From Lepraria neglecta (lineage: Eukaryota > Ascomycota > Lecanoromycetes > Lecanorales > Stereocaulaceae): 64,000 bases of DNA. Positions 35,137 through 46,128 of the stretch are shown here, piece by piece (the first letter of the stretch is position 1; every line of letters begins with the position of its first letter). The notes beneath the pieces were generated by a model. It had not been told where the DNA came from. It worked only from the letters and a program-made list of their open reading frames with translations, and did not search any database. A program made the translations under genes and the position numbers. The stretch lies in the NCBI GenBank assembly GCA_033220425.1, contig CM065650.1, positions 3,162,001-3,226,000 of the forward strand, written 5' to 3'.

Positions 35137-35557
35137 CCCTACGGCCATCGTCACAACTAAATCCACCATGTGCCCACAAGAAACTTAATGACGATATCAT
35201 GAAACGCCGAGCAAAGTTTGACCCTCTTCCACCAAGATCTCCGCCATCACCCTCTTAGAGACATGTTGAAGACCTGGCAAAATGTCGAGCAAAGCGCAAT
35301 ACCTGTATGTGAGAGCACAGGCGACAGTTGGCTTAAAGAAGGCGCAGAGTACCTTGCATTGGATAGTCCAGCAAGGAGAGTACAACCTAAAGTTCTGGCA
35401 GAATTATTAAAACACGGCAGAGAAGAGGTTCCAGGAGACGTCAAAGGCGCTGCGGAAGGCTCGCAAGTCAGAGGAAAAGTGGGTGAGATTTGTAAGTACG
35501 AGGCGCGATCTGAGGCGAGTAGCCTTGACTAACAGCCTGCATGCACCATGCAAAAGG
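35137..35557. other. Gap with possible extra 3' coding
   Basis: Two + frames over 35218-35530 contain charged, helix-like stretches (for example AQATVGLKKAQSTLHW, then, past a stop, RFQETSKALRKARKSEEKW). They may be 3' exons or a decayed tail of the preceding gene. I cannot place splice sites that join them. Confidence 0.25.
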
Positions 35558-38193
35558 TCATATCTTGTCTTCTTCATCACTCATGCTTCCATAGCCAGTA
35601 TCAACAGAATTGACAGAATTGATAGACGCTCTGCGCTTTATTATACCGACTTCTAGGACCTTTTGCAAAGCTGTCTTATAGAGTTTGCTGTGCTTGGCTG
35701 GCTCGTCCTTCTGGATTATAGTATTTGACAAGATTTCTTTCAGGGTACGGAGATGTTGACTGGCAAGATCAGGGTCTCTGAGAAGCACTGAGACCAGCTG
35801 GAGAGCAGCAGCGAAGGCTAGAAGGTCCATCGACTTGAAGTCGTAAAATGTCTCGCCCAAGAGTTCCAGAGCATTGTATAGAGAGTCAGGATTTCTCTCC
35901 GAGCTAACCACGACTAGATTCTTGACACACTTGATGGCGACTAGTGTGTTGCTGTGGACGTCGGTTGAGCAGGTGTCGATGTTTTCGAACGACGTTGGGA
36001 GCAAGGCCGTGGTGGATGATAGTAGAAGATATGTAAGTTCGTTGACTTTGGATTCACGATCGTCGTCAGACAAGACTGCTATTGCTGCTAGAGCTTGAAT
36101 GGATGTACTCGAACCCGGTGGAGCTGTGCGTTGTGCTAGATTGATTTGAGAGAGACAGGCTTCGCTGTTCCTGCTAGATTGAATCCTCTCATAAAGTGCC
36201 TGTTGCAATATCCGAGTCGACGACCAGAGGGCTAGGATATCTAAGGGACCACGCATGGCGGTATCGTCGACCATCTCGTCAACATCAATGTCATTTTCAG
36301 CATCTGCAGACACGGGCCTGTTCCAAGCGAGATTATGAGCGCGCTGAATGTTGACGTCGGACATCACATTCTCGATAGGCCGTTCGAGAAGTGTCAGGAG
36401 GTGCTCCGGTAGATCGTGATCATCGACTTTTGTGGTATCTTCAATCGCATCATTGTGCATCTTTTGGGCAAGGTTCCATTGGTAGCGAGCGAGACAGCTA
36501 GCTGCGGAGTTCAATGCTCTACATATCCAGTTCCAGTCCGAGGCTTGCCAGAACATGACACGAATGTGTAGAGCTTTGAGCATCTAGAGGATTTCGGAGT
36601 CAGTATTTGTTCCCTTTTTGGGATAATTCCTGAGTCGAAAGACATGTCTCACGAGCCAGAAATAATTTCCGGCTCAATTTAGGGCATGCATGAAGGAATC
36701 ATAGTTCAGAAAATATAACTCACTAATCTTGCAGGAGTCTTTGGCAAGGTCCCTGAGGCCCACAATGTTAGAACGAGCCTACTTTTGTTCAATTCAGCAT
36801 CACCACCAGTCAACTGGGCATCAAGAGCTATTTCCCAAGCCCTTACTCGGGCCGTCTCCTCCTCTTCGCTCCGTCCTGTAAGCCATGAATAGCTTCTCCA
36901 GCCCAAAAGCTGTCTTGTCATGTATGCCAGTGTCTCCGTGATGAGTGCAAGCATCTCGGGAAGCATGCTATGCCGTGGGACCCAGACTGTTTGAATTGAG
37001 GTCAACCATGCATTTCGGCGGACTTCGATCGGCGAGGCTGAAGGGCCGGGTATTCTATCTCGGATCGCCGTCACGGGAGGCTTGCCGAGTTTAGGTTTCG
37101 AGTTGAACAGATAGAAAAACAGCATGAGTCCGAGAACACAGAAAACTAGGAAACCACGAACGAATGGTAAGAGAAGGTCATAATAGGGCAGGGTAGCTAT
37201 ATGTGCTTGGACAACCCATAGAGGCTGCAGAGTGGATAGAGACGAAGAGAAAGGCAGCGCAAAAAGCCCTCGGTCACTCTTTTGCTCACTGGAGCTGCCG
37301 GCCATTTTATCCACGACCATGAGCCCAGCCACAGACCCAATCATGATTTTTCCGAAGAGCTTGCCGCCCCTGACTGAGATACTTCCGGAAGAAGAGGATT
37401 CTGATTGATTAATGAAGGGAGCTTGGTCGGCATAATGTGGCTGTGGCGGGACATCGCGGAGTCTTCTCATTTCCTCAGGTACAGGAATCAAACCGCGAAT
37501 AACATCGGATCCTCTTGGGAGCTCTTGGACCTCCGTTGGTGAGTCCTCAGAAGAAGCATTGCGAGACTCAGTTGGCTCGTCTTTGGGGTTTCCTTCCTCT
37601 TTGTCGGCAGCTTTACTAGCTTGGCGAGCATAGCTTCTCAAAGATTCATTCGCCTGTTCTAAGTAGGCATTACGCTTTTCAAGAAGACGGATGTATTCGA
37701 TGGCTTTGGAAAGAACGGTAGCTTTGTTGTGCTTGAGAGCAGATGCCGATCCTCCCGTTTCGGCGGGACTCTGTTTCTCTTCTCGAAGAGTCGGGATGCT
37801 GTCCCCCAGCTCGGCAATCTTGTCATTCAGATTCGTCCGATAACGCTTCTCAACGATGCTGTGACTCCTGTTCTGGACTGATGTCGACTTTCCAGCTGGG
37901 GATCCTGCTGTGCTAGCCGTTACATTGGTCGACATATTGGCCGACTCTGCAGACACCTTCCGCTTCTTATTAGATTGGACGGAAGCGTTAGAAATACTGG
38001 AGTCTCGGGAGACTTGTTTACGAGCATCCTCTCCAGTGAAGTCTGAAGGCGGTGTAGGTTGCTGGTCGGGGTGAGATGGTGCTGTTGTTGGATCCCACTG
38101 CATCCACTCTTCCCACTCTTTTCCTGGGCTCGATGCTCTCTTACTCTTCTGAATTGGAACGTCCATCTTAGCATGTGAACATAAATCAAGCAT
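35558..38193 (-). CDS. srbA: Sterol regulatory element-binding protein (SrbA-like)
   Basis: Two exons, 38193-36724 and 36583-35558, separated by a 140-nt intron (GTGAGT...CTCTAG); 831 residues. A bHLH-leucine zipper (about 109-180) has RSHSIVEKRYRTNLNDKI, with the Tyr (residue 118) that marks SREBPs in place of the usual bHLH Arg. Two membrane spans follow, about 279-297 and 345-363, leaving a short lumenal loop. The C-terminal part (ALHIRVMFWQASDW, then a helical region) is the DUF2014-type regulatory domain. SREBPs sit in the ER and are cleaved under low sterol or oxygen so that the bHLH part enters the nucleus and switches on sterol and hypoxia genes. An alternative start is Met10 at 38166. 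The gene is divergent from the G-patch gene. The symbol is by family. Confidence 0.95.
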
Positions 38194-38580
38194 ACATTGA
38201 AGTCCTAGTCATCAAGTACAAGTCTAAAGCCGTCTCGAAAGCTGGGGGTTAATGCCTCCAAAAGTACCGGTCAGCTAGAGTCAACAGCTGTCATTTCCGA
38301 GCCAGTTGTGCCCCACATCCAGAAGAAGCGTAGTTGGATAAGCAACCCATTAAGGGAAAAACGGAAAGAGCGATCTAGGCTACAATTAACAAGGGAAACA
38401 GCGGTGGCATGATGAGGCCTCGTCGGGAATTAACATCCGGCAGGTATCTCAGCGTGGATGCCCTAACCCTAAGCGACGACTGTCACGAGATCGAAGCGAA
38501 CAATCTATTTCTCCGCCCAACACGTAGCACTATATTCCTATGACCTCCCTAACGCTTCCCTCTAGACCATTGCAGTCACG
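38194..38580. promoter_or_regulatory. Divergent promoter region, SREBP / G-patch gene
   Basis: 387 bp separate the two start codons. Pyrimidine-rich tracts precede the + start. I do not see a certain sterol-response element by eye. Confidence 0.4.
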
Positions 38581-39507
38581 ATGGCAAAGTTAACCACTAC
38601 CCCACCTCCCTCCGCCCCCAAACCCGCACCAGACGACGAAGAAGAAGACGACTACATGTCCATGACCATCCACGAGCCCACCGGCCCCCTCGAAAAAGAA
38701 ACTTACACAGCCCGCCGCATCCGCATCCAACGCGAATCCGAAGCCCGCTCCCGCTCCAAATCCAAATCCGAGCTCGCAGCAGCCGCAGACTTAGCCCGCG
38801 ACTCTGCCCTCTCGACCGCCCTCCCCTCCACCTCAAAAGGTTTCCAAATGATGGCGAAGCTAGGATTCAAACCCGGTAACACGCTTGGTTCTTCTACGAA
38901 CACTCATGCGCGTACTGAGCCCCTAGGGGTGGTGGTGAAGGAGGATAGAGGGGGCGTGGGGATGGAGAATGAGAAGAAGAGGAAGTTTAGGGAGGAGGCT
39001 GCTGCTGTTGAGGGGATAGAAAAAAGGCAGAAGGCTGAGGTGGGGGATTATAGGGAACGGGTGGGACGGGAGAGGGAAGAGAAAAGGGTGGAGGGACTGG
39101 CTTGGGCGGCTATGAGGGTTTTAGAAGGGTTGGAGGCGCCGGGGGAGGGGGCGGAGAAGGTGCCGAGTGGGAAGGTGAATGTGCTGTGGAGGGGATTGGT
39201 GAGGGAGAGGAAGGAGAAGGAGAGGGAGAGGAGGGCGCGGTATGATTTACTTCAGAGTTTGTCGAAGAATGCGAGTTATGCGGAGGAGGACGAGCAGGAT
39301 AGACAGGCGTTGGGGAGGGAGGAAGAGGATGTGGAAGAGGAGGATGAGGAATTAGATGCGTTTATAGCGTTGGAGGGAAAAGAGCGGTTGAGGAGGTTGG
39401 TGGGGTGTTTGAGGGAGAAGCACTTTTATTGTTTCTGGTGTAAGTGTAAGTATGAGGATGAGAGTATGGACGGGTGTCCAGGGATGGAGGAAGATGATCA
39501 CGATTGA
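38581..39507 (+). CDS. G-patch protein, GPATCH11-like
   Basis: A single exon gives 308 residues. An acidic N-terminus (DDEEEDDYMSM) leads to a G-patch at about 82-110 (KGFQMMAKLGFKPGNTLG), a long charged coiled region, and a C-terminal DUF4187-like module with HFYCFWCKCKYEDESMDGCPG, whose four cysteines are spaced like a small zinc-binding knuckle. This order is that of GPATCH11 (CCDC75). G-patch proteins activate DEAH-type RNA helicases in splicing and ribosome assembly. From about base 38930 the codon use turns very G/A-rich and C-poor, unlike the first 330 bases, which are C-rich; the strand asymmetry flips sharply inside one exon. Confidence 0.88.
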   Translation: MAKLTTTPPPSAPKPAPDDEEEDDYMSMTIHEPTGPLEKETYTARRIRIQRESEARSRSKSKSELAAAADLARDSALSTALPSTSKGFQMMAKLGFKPGNTLGSSTNTHARTEPLGVVVKEDRGGVGMENEKKRKFREEAAAVEGIEKRQKAEVGDYRERVGREREEKRVEGLAWAAMRVLEGLEAPGEGAEKVPSGKVNVLWRGLVRERKEKERERRARYDLLQSLSKNASYAEEDEQDRQALGREEEDVEEEDEELDAFIALEGKERLRRLVGCLREKHFYCFWCKCKYEDESMDGCPGMEEDDHD

Positions 39508-39952
39508 AGACTATGGTGGTTCGCAGTACTACTAATGATTACTCTCCATGGGATGGCCACCGTGACTATGCTGCAAGAGCACGGGCTGCACAGAAGCCAT
39601 TGGTGACCTTTTGCATTGAGAACAGTCGGCGACGGGTACAGAGCTCATGAGGAGATACCATCCACTGCATGGCCTCGGATTCTTGACCGCTCTTGGGTGA
39701 GACTCTTCAGGAAATCCTACGGTGCAAAGAGAAAGAATGCCGCATATCCTGTATTCACTCTGAAAGGCACAATGACGTGGACAATGATCGGGAGTCAGTA
39801 CTCCATTCAGGTAGCATGATCATCCATTCTCTATGCAGAAGAACCGAAAAAGTATAATGAGGTATCACGAATGTCGCTAATGCCATCAAATGCATGCTTA
39901 GCCAAACCCCATCTTTGGTAATGCGCCGACAATGCATCGCTAACCCCACATG
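39508..39952. other. Intergenic, converging 3' ends
   Basis: About 445 bp between two convergent genes. One 67-codon + frame at 39616 has no supporting feature. Confidence 0.45.
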
Positions 39953-42900
39953 TCATTGAGTACTTCTCTGCACAAGATTCTAAGGCCATGTCAGTTAAGA
40001 AATTAAATCGTCTATAGAATTCATACGTACCTGGAAAAATCGTTGGAACTCTTTAGTATCAAAATTGCACAAAGCATTTAGATACTCTTCTATCGTGCCG
40101 CTGTCCATTCCCATACTGCTCAATTCCATGTCTCTTAGATATGTGAGATACGCCTGGCCAGTCTTGGCGTAGATGGCTTTCTGTAGAACGGCAGCTTCAG
40201 CGAGGACCAGCTGGCCTTGTGCGTCTTTGGGGTCAAAGTTTGAGTTGCTGGGGATCGCCCAACACAGAGGTGAAAACGTGGTCATCATGAAATGGTCGAA
40301 TCCAGGAAGTTTCGGTTGGGGATTGCCATTAGCGAGGTTCGCATTCGCCGATGTTGACGAGGGCAACTCAAGATCAGGACCTCCCCAAGCAACGACCATA
40401 TTTCTCAAGACAGTGAATGCCGATTTCGCGGTCTGGAAATCGTTGACGTCTTTGGCAAAATGCTCGATGGTGGAGACCACAGTCGCGAATATGGGTTGAT
40501 TAGCTGTGATACATTAGCAGAACCCTTGTGTTCTAACGCATTGAAGCTCCTTACACTCGCTGACGAGGACAGGCTCAAGACCGTTTTCCAAGATTCTTAG
40601 CAGGAAGTTCAGATATTCACGCTTCAGTTCCACATGCTGAATCTCGTCATCTGTCCCAGTCACGGGCTCTGCAATACCGGCAAAGACTCGCTGGAGCAAC
40701 GGAGTAAGAAGAGTGTTGAGTACGTCATAAATTTCGGATTTGAACCTGAAGACCACTTGGACAAGGGGGTTCAATAACATCGCCATCTCATCCTTGGTAG
40801 ACGTTTCGGACAAGAGTCCATCAATCCACCTTGGAAGTTGAGGCAAAATTCGACTACCCACGGGAGCAACGAGCCTAGCGAATGCGGACCTTGAGGCCTC
40901 CCTGATATCGAGCGAGGACCTCAAACGCTCCAGGGCAACAAGTACCGCTTCAGCAACTAGCGCGAATTCTTCTGAGATTATGTCTGGGGGTGCTGGGGCT
41001 GCAGTGGAAGGGTTTCTGGGCATGCCATCCGAAAATCCTTGAGCAACAGTGCCCAATGCCTTGATCAAGTGATGGACCTGCAAAGTAGCTCGCTTATCAC
41101 CATTTTTGGCTTGGTCGAGGTGCGCCTCGAGGTCAGCAAATAGCGGATTGACGATTGATCTGATTAGCACCGCCTGCTTCTCAGCAGGGATAGCACGGGC
41201 AGAACAAATGCAACCAATAGTCTCATACAGACACAACTGGCTTTCAAATCTTGCGTTTGCAGACTGGCCACTTTCACTCGACGAGGGGTCATCGTTATCA
41301 TCTTCCGATGGTTCTTCTGATAACTCGGCTCTGATCGGAAGCAAGTCACTCAAGGCTTGAATCGCAGTCTCTGCAATGTCTCCAACATACAACCGCACAT
41401 GCTTGACGAACTTGTAGAAGAGATACCAAGACCTCAACCTGACCTTGATATGGTCATGGTGCGTGAAGCGCACAAAGTTCTCCAGAACCGGAGTAATCAG
41501 CTGTGGGTTCGCCTCGAAGAAGGCATGGTATCGTTCGCAAACCACCATGTATTGTAGCTGGATGGCAGGATGCGAGAAAGAAGCAACACCTGTCTTTTAT
41601 CAGCAATCGACTCTTGCATGTAGCCTGGTACACGTTACCTGTCTCGACAAGCTTGAACATCATGCCAATCAATTGCTCTGCCGCTGGCGTGACAGGCTTG
41701 GTCTTGCTGTATAGCCCATGCTTCTTGTAAGCTATGTCTCCAAACAGATCCAACTCGTGCATGGCCAACTCCAGCTCCCTCCAGTCAAGTTGGCCGTTCT
41801 GGCTTTGAAGCTTATCGAAGGTCGACACGACGACGTTCCTGATTTTTTCAATGTACATACTTTCGTCAACCTCAGCGATTACTTTTTGCAGATTGTGCAA
41901 ACGTCCCCGAAGTTCTTGAAATTCGGCCTCGTCCGTTTGAGTGTCATCGTGACCCCAATAAGATGTTTCGTCATATTTCATCTTCGCAATGACGACTTCC
42001 AGAATGATGGACAGCATAGGTGAAATTTCGGAAGCAACGATGCTATTGGACTTCGATTTCTTCCGCATTAGCGTGAGAAGGTCTGTTAGACTTGGTATGA
42101 CAGTAGAACAAATCTCGTCGTACTCGTCCGAGAGGAAGCGTAGGAGATGTGGTAGAAAGGTCCCGAGTAGGGAGATACCGCGCCGGGATGTTGGGTCGTT
42201 GTCTTTTGAGCTATCCAAAGCTTTGACAATATCAGAAACAGTGTTGTTGACGAGTTTAGCTACATCTTCTGCAAGGTCAGTATCATAGGTTGCAGTAGAC
42301 CGCATTTCAGACAACTCTCGGCTTCCCACGAGCTGTGACACAGCCTCGTTGACCTTGAGAACCTCGACTAGCTCGAGCTTATCACTCGCGCTCATTTTCT
42401 TGCCCAAAATGTTGATAAAAGCCTCGATTGCAGCCTCCCTTCGCTGGTTTATTTGAATATTACCATCCGAGATATGCTGGAGGTCCAAATACTCGAAGAG
42501 CAAATTGAGCAAGGAGTCGTTCACCGCCAGGGAAATCTCCGTCCAGGAAACCCAGCTTCCGATAGCTGTGAGGCATAGCTTGACGATACGGTCGTCTCTG
42601 GATCTCCACTGAGCCAGAATCTCATGCCATGAGGACGCAATCATTGCAGTATCCCGTTGCCTCACTAGATCTTTGAGCTCATTGTCCCTTCTCTGTTCCT
42701 CGGGAGACCTAGGTACGAGGACATCCGCAATCTCGTCATGCACTGAAATCAGGATTCGAAGATATAGCATGACCCCAGCCGCGTTGTCCTTTGTACCGGA
42801 ACCAGTTGTTGCTGTCAATCCTAGGATGTCGTGGAAGAAAGACGTCCATTGCATCGCGTACAATTCTGTAAAGAGGTTCGTCATGGTTTGAGTAATTTTG

Positions 42901-43310
42901 TTTTGTATAGTAATCGAATCGTACCGGGCGTTGCTGTTTTGAGAACTCCCGTAGATGTTCCGTACGTATGCCAGTATATTGTCCCTCACAAACGCGAAGT
43001 CTTGATCCCCTAATTGTCCAGTTTTGATGGCGTTATTGACAATGTCTAGTGAGACATGGCGGACGACTTCTGTAGGTCTCGGGTCTCGGATTGCGAGAGA
43101 GAAGCATATTTGCCATCCCTGCGGTTCCGAACGAAGCTGGTTGAGGAAGTCGAAGGCTTGAGATTTGAGGGCCTGATCAGCACGGGCATCGAAAGCAACC
43201 TCTATAGCGTTTTGGACCTAATCATTACACAGCATTAGTTAGCAACGGAAGCATTGGGAAGATAATCAGGCCAAGCAGCGATCAAACGTATTACATGCCT
43301 GTGCATCCAT
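39953..43310 (-). CDS. los1: Exportin-T (tRNA exportin)
   Basis: Five exons, 43310-43299, 43217-41639, 41589-40555, 40503-40031 and 39979-39953, encode 1041 residues, the usual length of Los1/Xpot. The protein starts MDAQVQNAIEVAFDARADQA and is all-helical, HEAT-repeat-like throughout; blocks such as FVRDNILAYVRNIYG, SWVSWTEISLAVNDSLL and SFSHPAIQLQYMVVCERYH are typical of Exportin-T. It carries mature tRNA out of the nucleus with Ran-GTP. The first coding exon is 12 nt and its intron starts with GC (CAG/GCATGT); no GT donor nearby keeps frame. An acidic loop (EPSEDDNDDPSSSES) interrupts the helices near residue 670-700. The last exon adds only NLVQRSTQ. Confidence 0.94.
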
Positions 43311-43797
43311 TCTCCAGGGCCCCTCCTCCCCAGTCTCAGTGTGAAGCCCCAAGCTGGTTTCTCCGGAGCAAACCCTTCAAGTCAAATTAGCTCCTCAGTG
43401 TCATCTATTGTCCTCAATATATCGCCCGGCCCTATGCTACCGAGTCATGGAGACGCTGTGTCGTCCGCTATGATAGCAGACTGTTGATATGTGGAGGAAG
43501 AGTATGGTTTGCTGGCATCGAGTAAGTAGACTGTGCATCGGCAAGTTCTGTGAAAAGGCTGTAGAAAAGTCGAGATGGTGTTTCTAGGTAATGTGGAGTG
43601 TCGAGGGAAATGTCACCGGCACGCGAGCGTTTTCAAAAACCTTAATCCCGCTGTGACGCACGAACTTGGGACGCTTAATACTGGGTGTTATGCAGTTGCA
43701 AAAGATTTAGCTAAATTCCTAAGCTGCGTCAATTCTATTGGGTATCTACGATCTATTATGAGCCTGGCCAAGAGGCCCAAATAACATGCCAAGCCTT
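43311..43797. other. Intergenic, no gene seen
   Basis: About 490 bp between the start of exportin-T and the stop of the zinc-finger gene, both on the minus strand. It should contain the exportin promoter. Confidence 0.45.
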
Positions 43798-45603
43798 TTA
43801 TTTGAGGCTAGGGTCAATCATATCCTGGGCTGCATTCCCTTCATTCCCTTCATTGCTTCCCCATTCATGATCTTCGTCCATCAAACGATGCATACCCATC
43901 TCATCCTGTAGCCATTCGTCGCCGGAATTTGTCATCTGGGAGTTGTCCCCACCGAGCCAGAAATGTCCGTCCCCAAGAGCCCCTGCCTCGAGCGACTTCT
44001 CAGTATCCCCCATGGCCACATCCTTCCCAAACTGCATATCGAAAGCCCTCTCAGCTTCAAGATCCTGTTCTGTTGCAAACATGTGAGGTCCTTGCAAAGT
44101 CGGACGACTATAAAACTTGGTTTCAGTGAGCATATCTCGGATCTCGAGGTCAGCCAACCCGTGGCGCGATTGTAGGTGGATCTCGAGGTCATATTCTCTG
44201 AGAAAGCGATGATTGCAACCTTGAACAGAACAGGTGGTATCCCGGCCGGTTTCGGAATCATAGCCAGCGCCGGTGAGCCGTGTCAAGGTTGATACTTGGT
44301 TCTTTTGAGCGGCCGTTCCAGATACCTTAGCCTTCTCCTTTTTCTTAGATTTGCCCGACGGCTCCAAGCCCAAATGTATAGTGCGAATGTGTCTTTCCAG
44401 GTTCCTCTTTGACGTCGAGGTTGCTCCGCAGGCATTCGAGCCGTCCCAATTTTCGACGTCATTCAGTGTCTTCGGATCAATGGTACCACAAACGAATCGT
44501 TTACCAGCGTGACTGATCTGAATGTGTGCATTTAGGTTTCCCTTCTTAGTAAAAGCCTGGCTACAGTCCGGTTCTGGGCAGACATGAGTTCTTCGCTCAT
44601 CCACCTCAAGGCCTCCGTGTATAACCTCGACATGGCTTTTCAGGGCGCTTTTCGAGGTGCACCCAAGCCCACACTCCGCACACGTAGGAGGATGCTCGTT
44701 CTGGATATGGGCCTGTAATTCGGCGTGAGTCGGAAATTTTGCATCTCGCTGTCCGGCTTTCGCGATTTGATCGCTAGCCTCCTCCTTAGATGAGCATATT
44801 GTACACAGGAACGTTTTAGTTCCATGGATTCTGCCAGCGTGAGACTTCATCTGGCCTTCAGTATTGAAACCTGCGCAGCATGTGGTGCCATCATGATTCA
44901 ATAATTCGCAGACGAATGAATGGCCGCCTTCGTGGACTGTCGTGACATGCTTTTGTAAGGTCGCATGCTTTCGGAATGTCTGTCCACAGTCCAGAACTGT
45001 ACATCTGAACTTCTCCCTTCCTTCGTGGGCAGCGTGATGCCTTCTCAGCCGTGTCGCAGTAATAAAGCTCTTGCCACAACCTTCCCACTTGCAGATATAG
45101 TCGCGAATGTCCGAGTGTGCTGACTTCACGTGGTGTTTTAGATGAGACTCGCGTAGGAAATCTTTGGTGCAGGGTGCATGAGGACAGAAGAACGGCCGAG
45201 TATTGGTATGTGAGCGGAGGTGCTGGGTTAATTTGGCTGGGCGATTGAAGGATTTGCTGCAATCCTCATAAGGACAACGGTGAATCTTGTGAAGATCGGA
45301 AGGATGCCGAGGGGAGGCCTTTGAGGAGATTGGGGTTGACGGTGTAGGAGCATTGCCCTCGAAATGGTCATCGTCGTCTTCATCGCTCGCTGAGCCCGAT
45401 TCATAGTCTGAAATCTCAGAGTCTGCGTAGAATGTCAGCGAGGGCAGCGTTTCTGGGCGTTCCAAAGACAGACCAGTTTTGACGGAATTCTCATTTGCTC
45501 GAGCTTTCTTTGCGTCTCCAGCTTCAATGGGCTCAGCCTTTCTTTTGCTACCTCGCAGAGACAGTTGGAAAGCGCCAGAATTCTGGACGAGTAGCACTTC
45601 CAT
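43798..45603 (-). CDS. Transcription factor IIIA-like C2H2 zinc-finger protein
   Basis: A single exon gives 601 residues. After an acidic N-terminus (SASDEDDDDHFEG) there are ten C2H2-type fingers between about residues 107 and 475. The first three are close, classic TFIIIA units (HRCPYEDCSKSFNRPAKL, FFCPHAPCTKDFLRESHL, YICKWEGCGKSFITATRL). Fingers 5, 6 and 9 are stretched by inserts. The order and linker lengths fit fungal TFIIIA, which binds the internal control region of 5S rRNA genes and recruits TFIIIC; classic TFIIIA has nine fingers, with a tenth in yeast-type proteins. The C-terminus is acidic and ends DMIDPSLK. The gene is divergent from the CCCH-protein gene. Confidence 0.85.
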   Translation of the reverse strand: MEVLLVQNSGAFQLSLRGSKRKAEPIEAGDAKKARANENSVKTGLSLERPETLPSLTFYADSEISDYESGSASDEDDDDHFEGNAPTPSTPISSKASPRHPSDLHKIHRCPYEDCSKSFNRPAKLTQHLRSHTNTRPFFCPHAPCTKDFLRESHLKHHVKSAHSDIRDYICKWEGCGKSFITATRLRRHHAAHEGREKFRCTVLDCGQTFRKHATLQKHVTTVHEGGHSFVCELLNHDGTTCCAGFNTEGQMKSHAGRIHGTKTFLCTICSSKEEASDQIAKAGQRDAKFPTHAELQAHIQNEHPPTCAECGLGCTSKSALKSHVEVIHGGLEVDERRTHVCPEPDCSQAFTKKGNLNAHIQISHAGKRFVCGTIDPKTLNDVENWDGSNACGATSTSKRNLERHIRTIHLGLEPSGKSKKKEKAKVSGTAAQKNQVSTLTRLTGAGYDSETGRDTTCSVQGCNHRFLREYDLEIHLQSRHGLADLEIRDMLTETKFYSRPTLQGPHMFATEQDLEAERAFDMQFGKDVAMGDTEKSLEAGALGDGHFWLGGDNSQMTNSGDEWLQDEMGMHRLMDEDHEWGSNEGNEGNAAQDMIDPSLK

Positions 45604-46128
45604 TGCGTCAGGCGTTCATGGGGCCATTACAGTAGAAAAATTTACATTCACGAGGATTGTGGGCTGAACATCTTAGCACGGGTAGGCGCTAGCGGCCCGT
45701 TATCGGGGCCGTTTGCCTCTAGGGTTCTTTTTAGGGCCATGCCTACTCAGAGAGTTTGCCTACTCAGAGGGTTCTAAACTCGCCAGCCTCGACACCCCAA
45801 GAATCAAGCTGCTCCTGTTGAGCTCTGCGAACAATACTAACGACGATCTTGTAAACAGATTGTGGCATCATATGAGACTTCATTAACCTTACTATTCCAG
45901 AATGTAGAGCAAGTCTGTGGGCAGTGCGGTCCTCGTAGAAGGACATTGCGAGAAGGGGCTGTGCGTGGTGGGGCTGACAATGAATAATCTCCATCTTTCC
46001 TAAGCACTAGTCTAGCACTACCATAGATTAATTACATATAATGATTCTTACAATCTATCTGTTCTCTTTGTCATGTAGCTTCACATCTTCTCCTCACTTA
46101 TTTGCGTGAAATATTTTTTTCTCTTCAA
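45604..46128. other. Divergent intergenic region with GC-rich patch
   Basis: At 45670-45775 there is a GC-rich patch with inverted words (GCGCTAGCGGCCCG...CGGGGCCG) and two near-copies of GCCTACTCAGAGRGTT. A minus-strand frame at 45764-45994 has no supporting feature. Confidence 0.35.
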
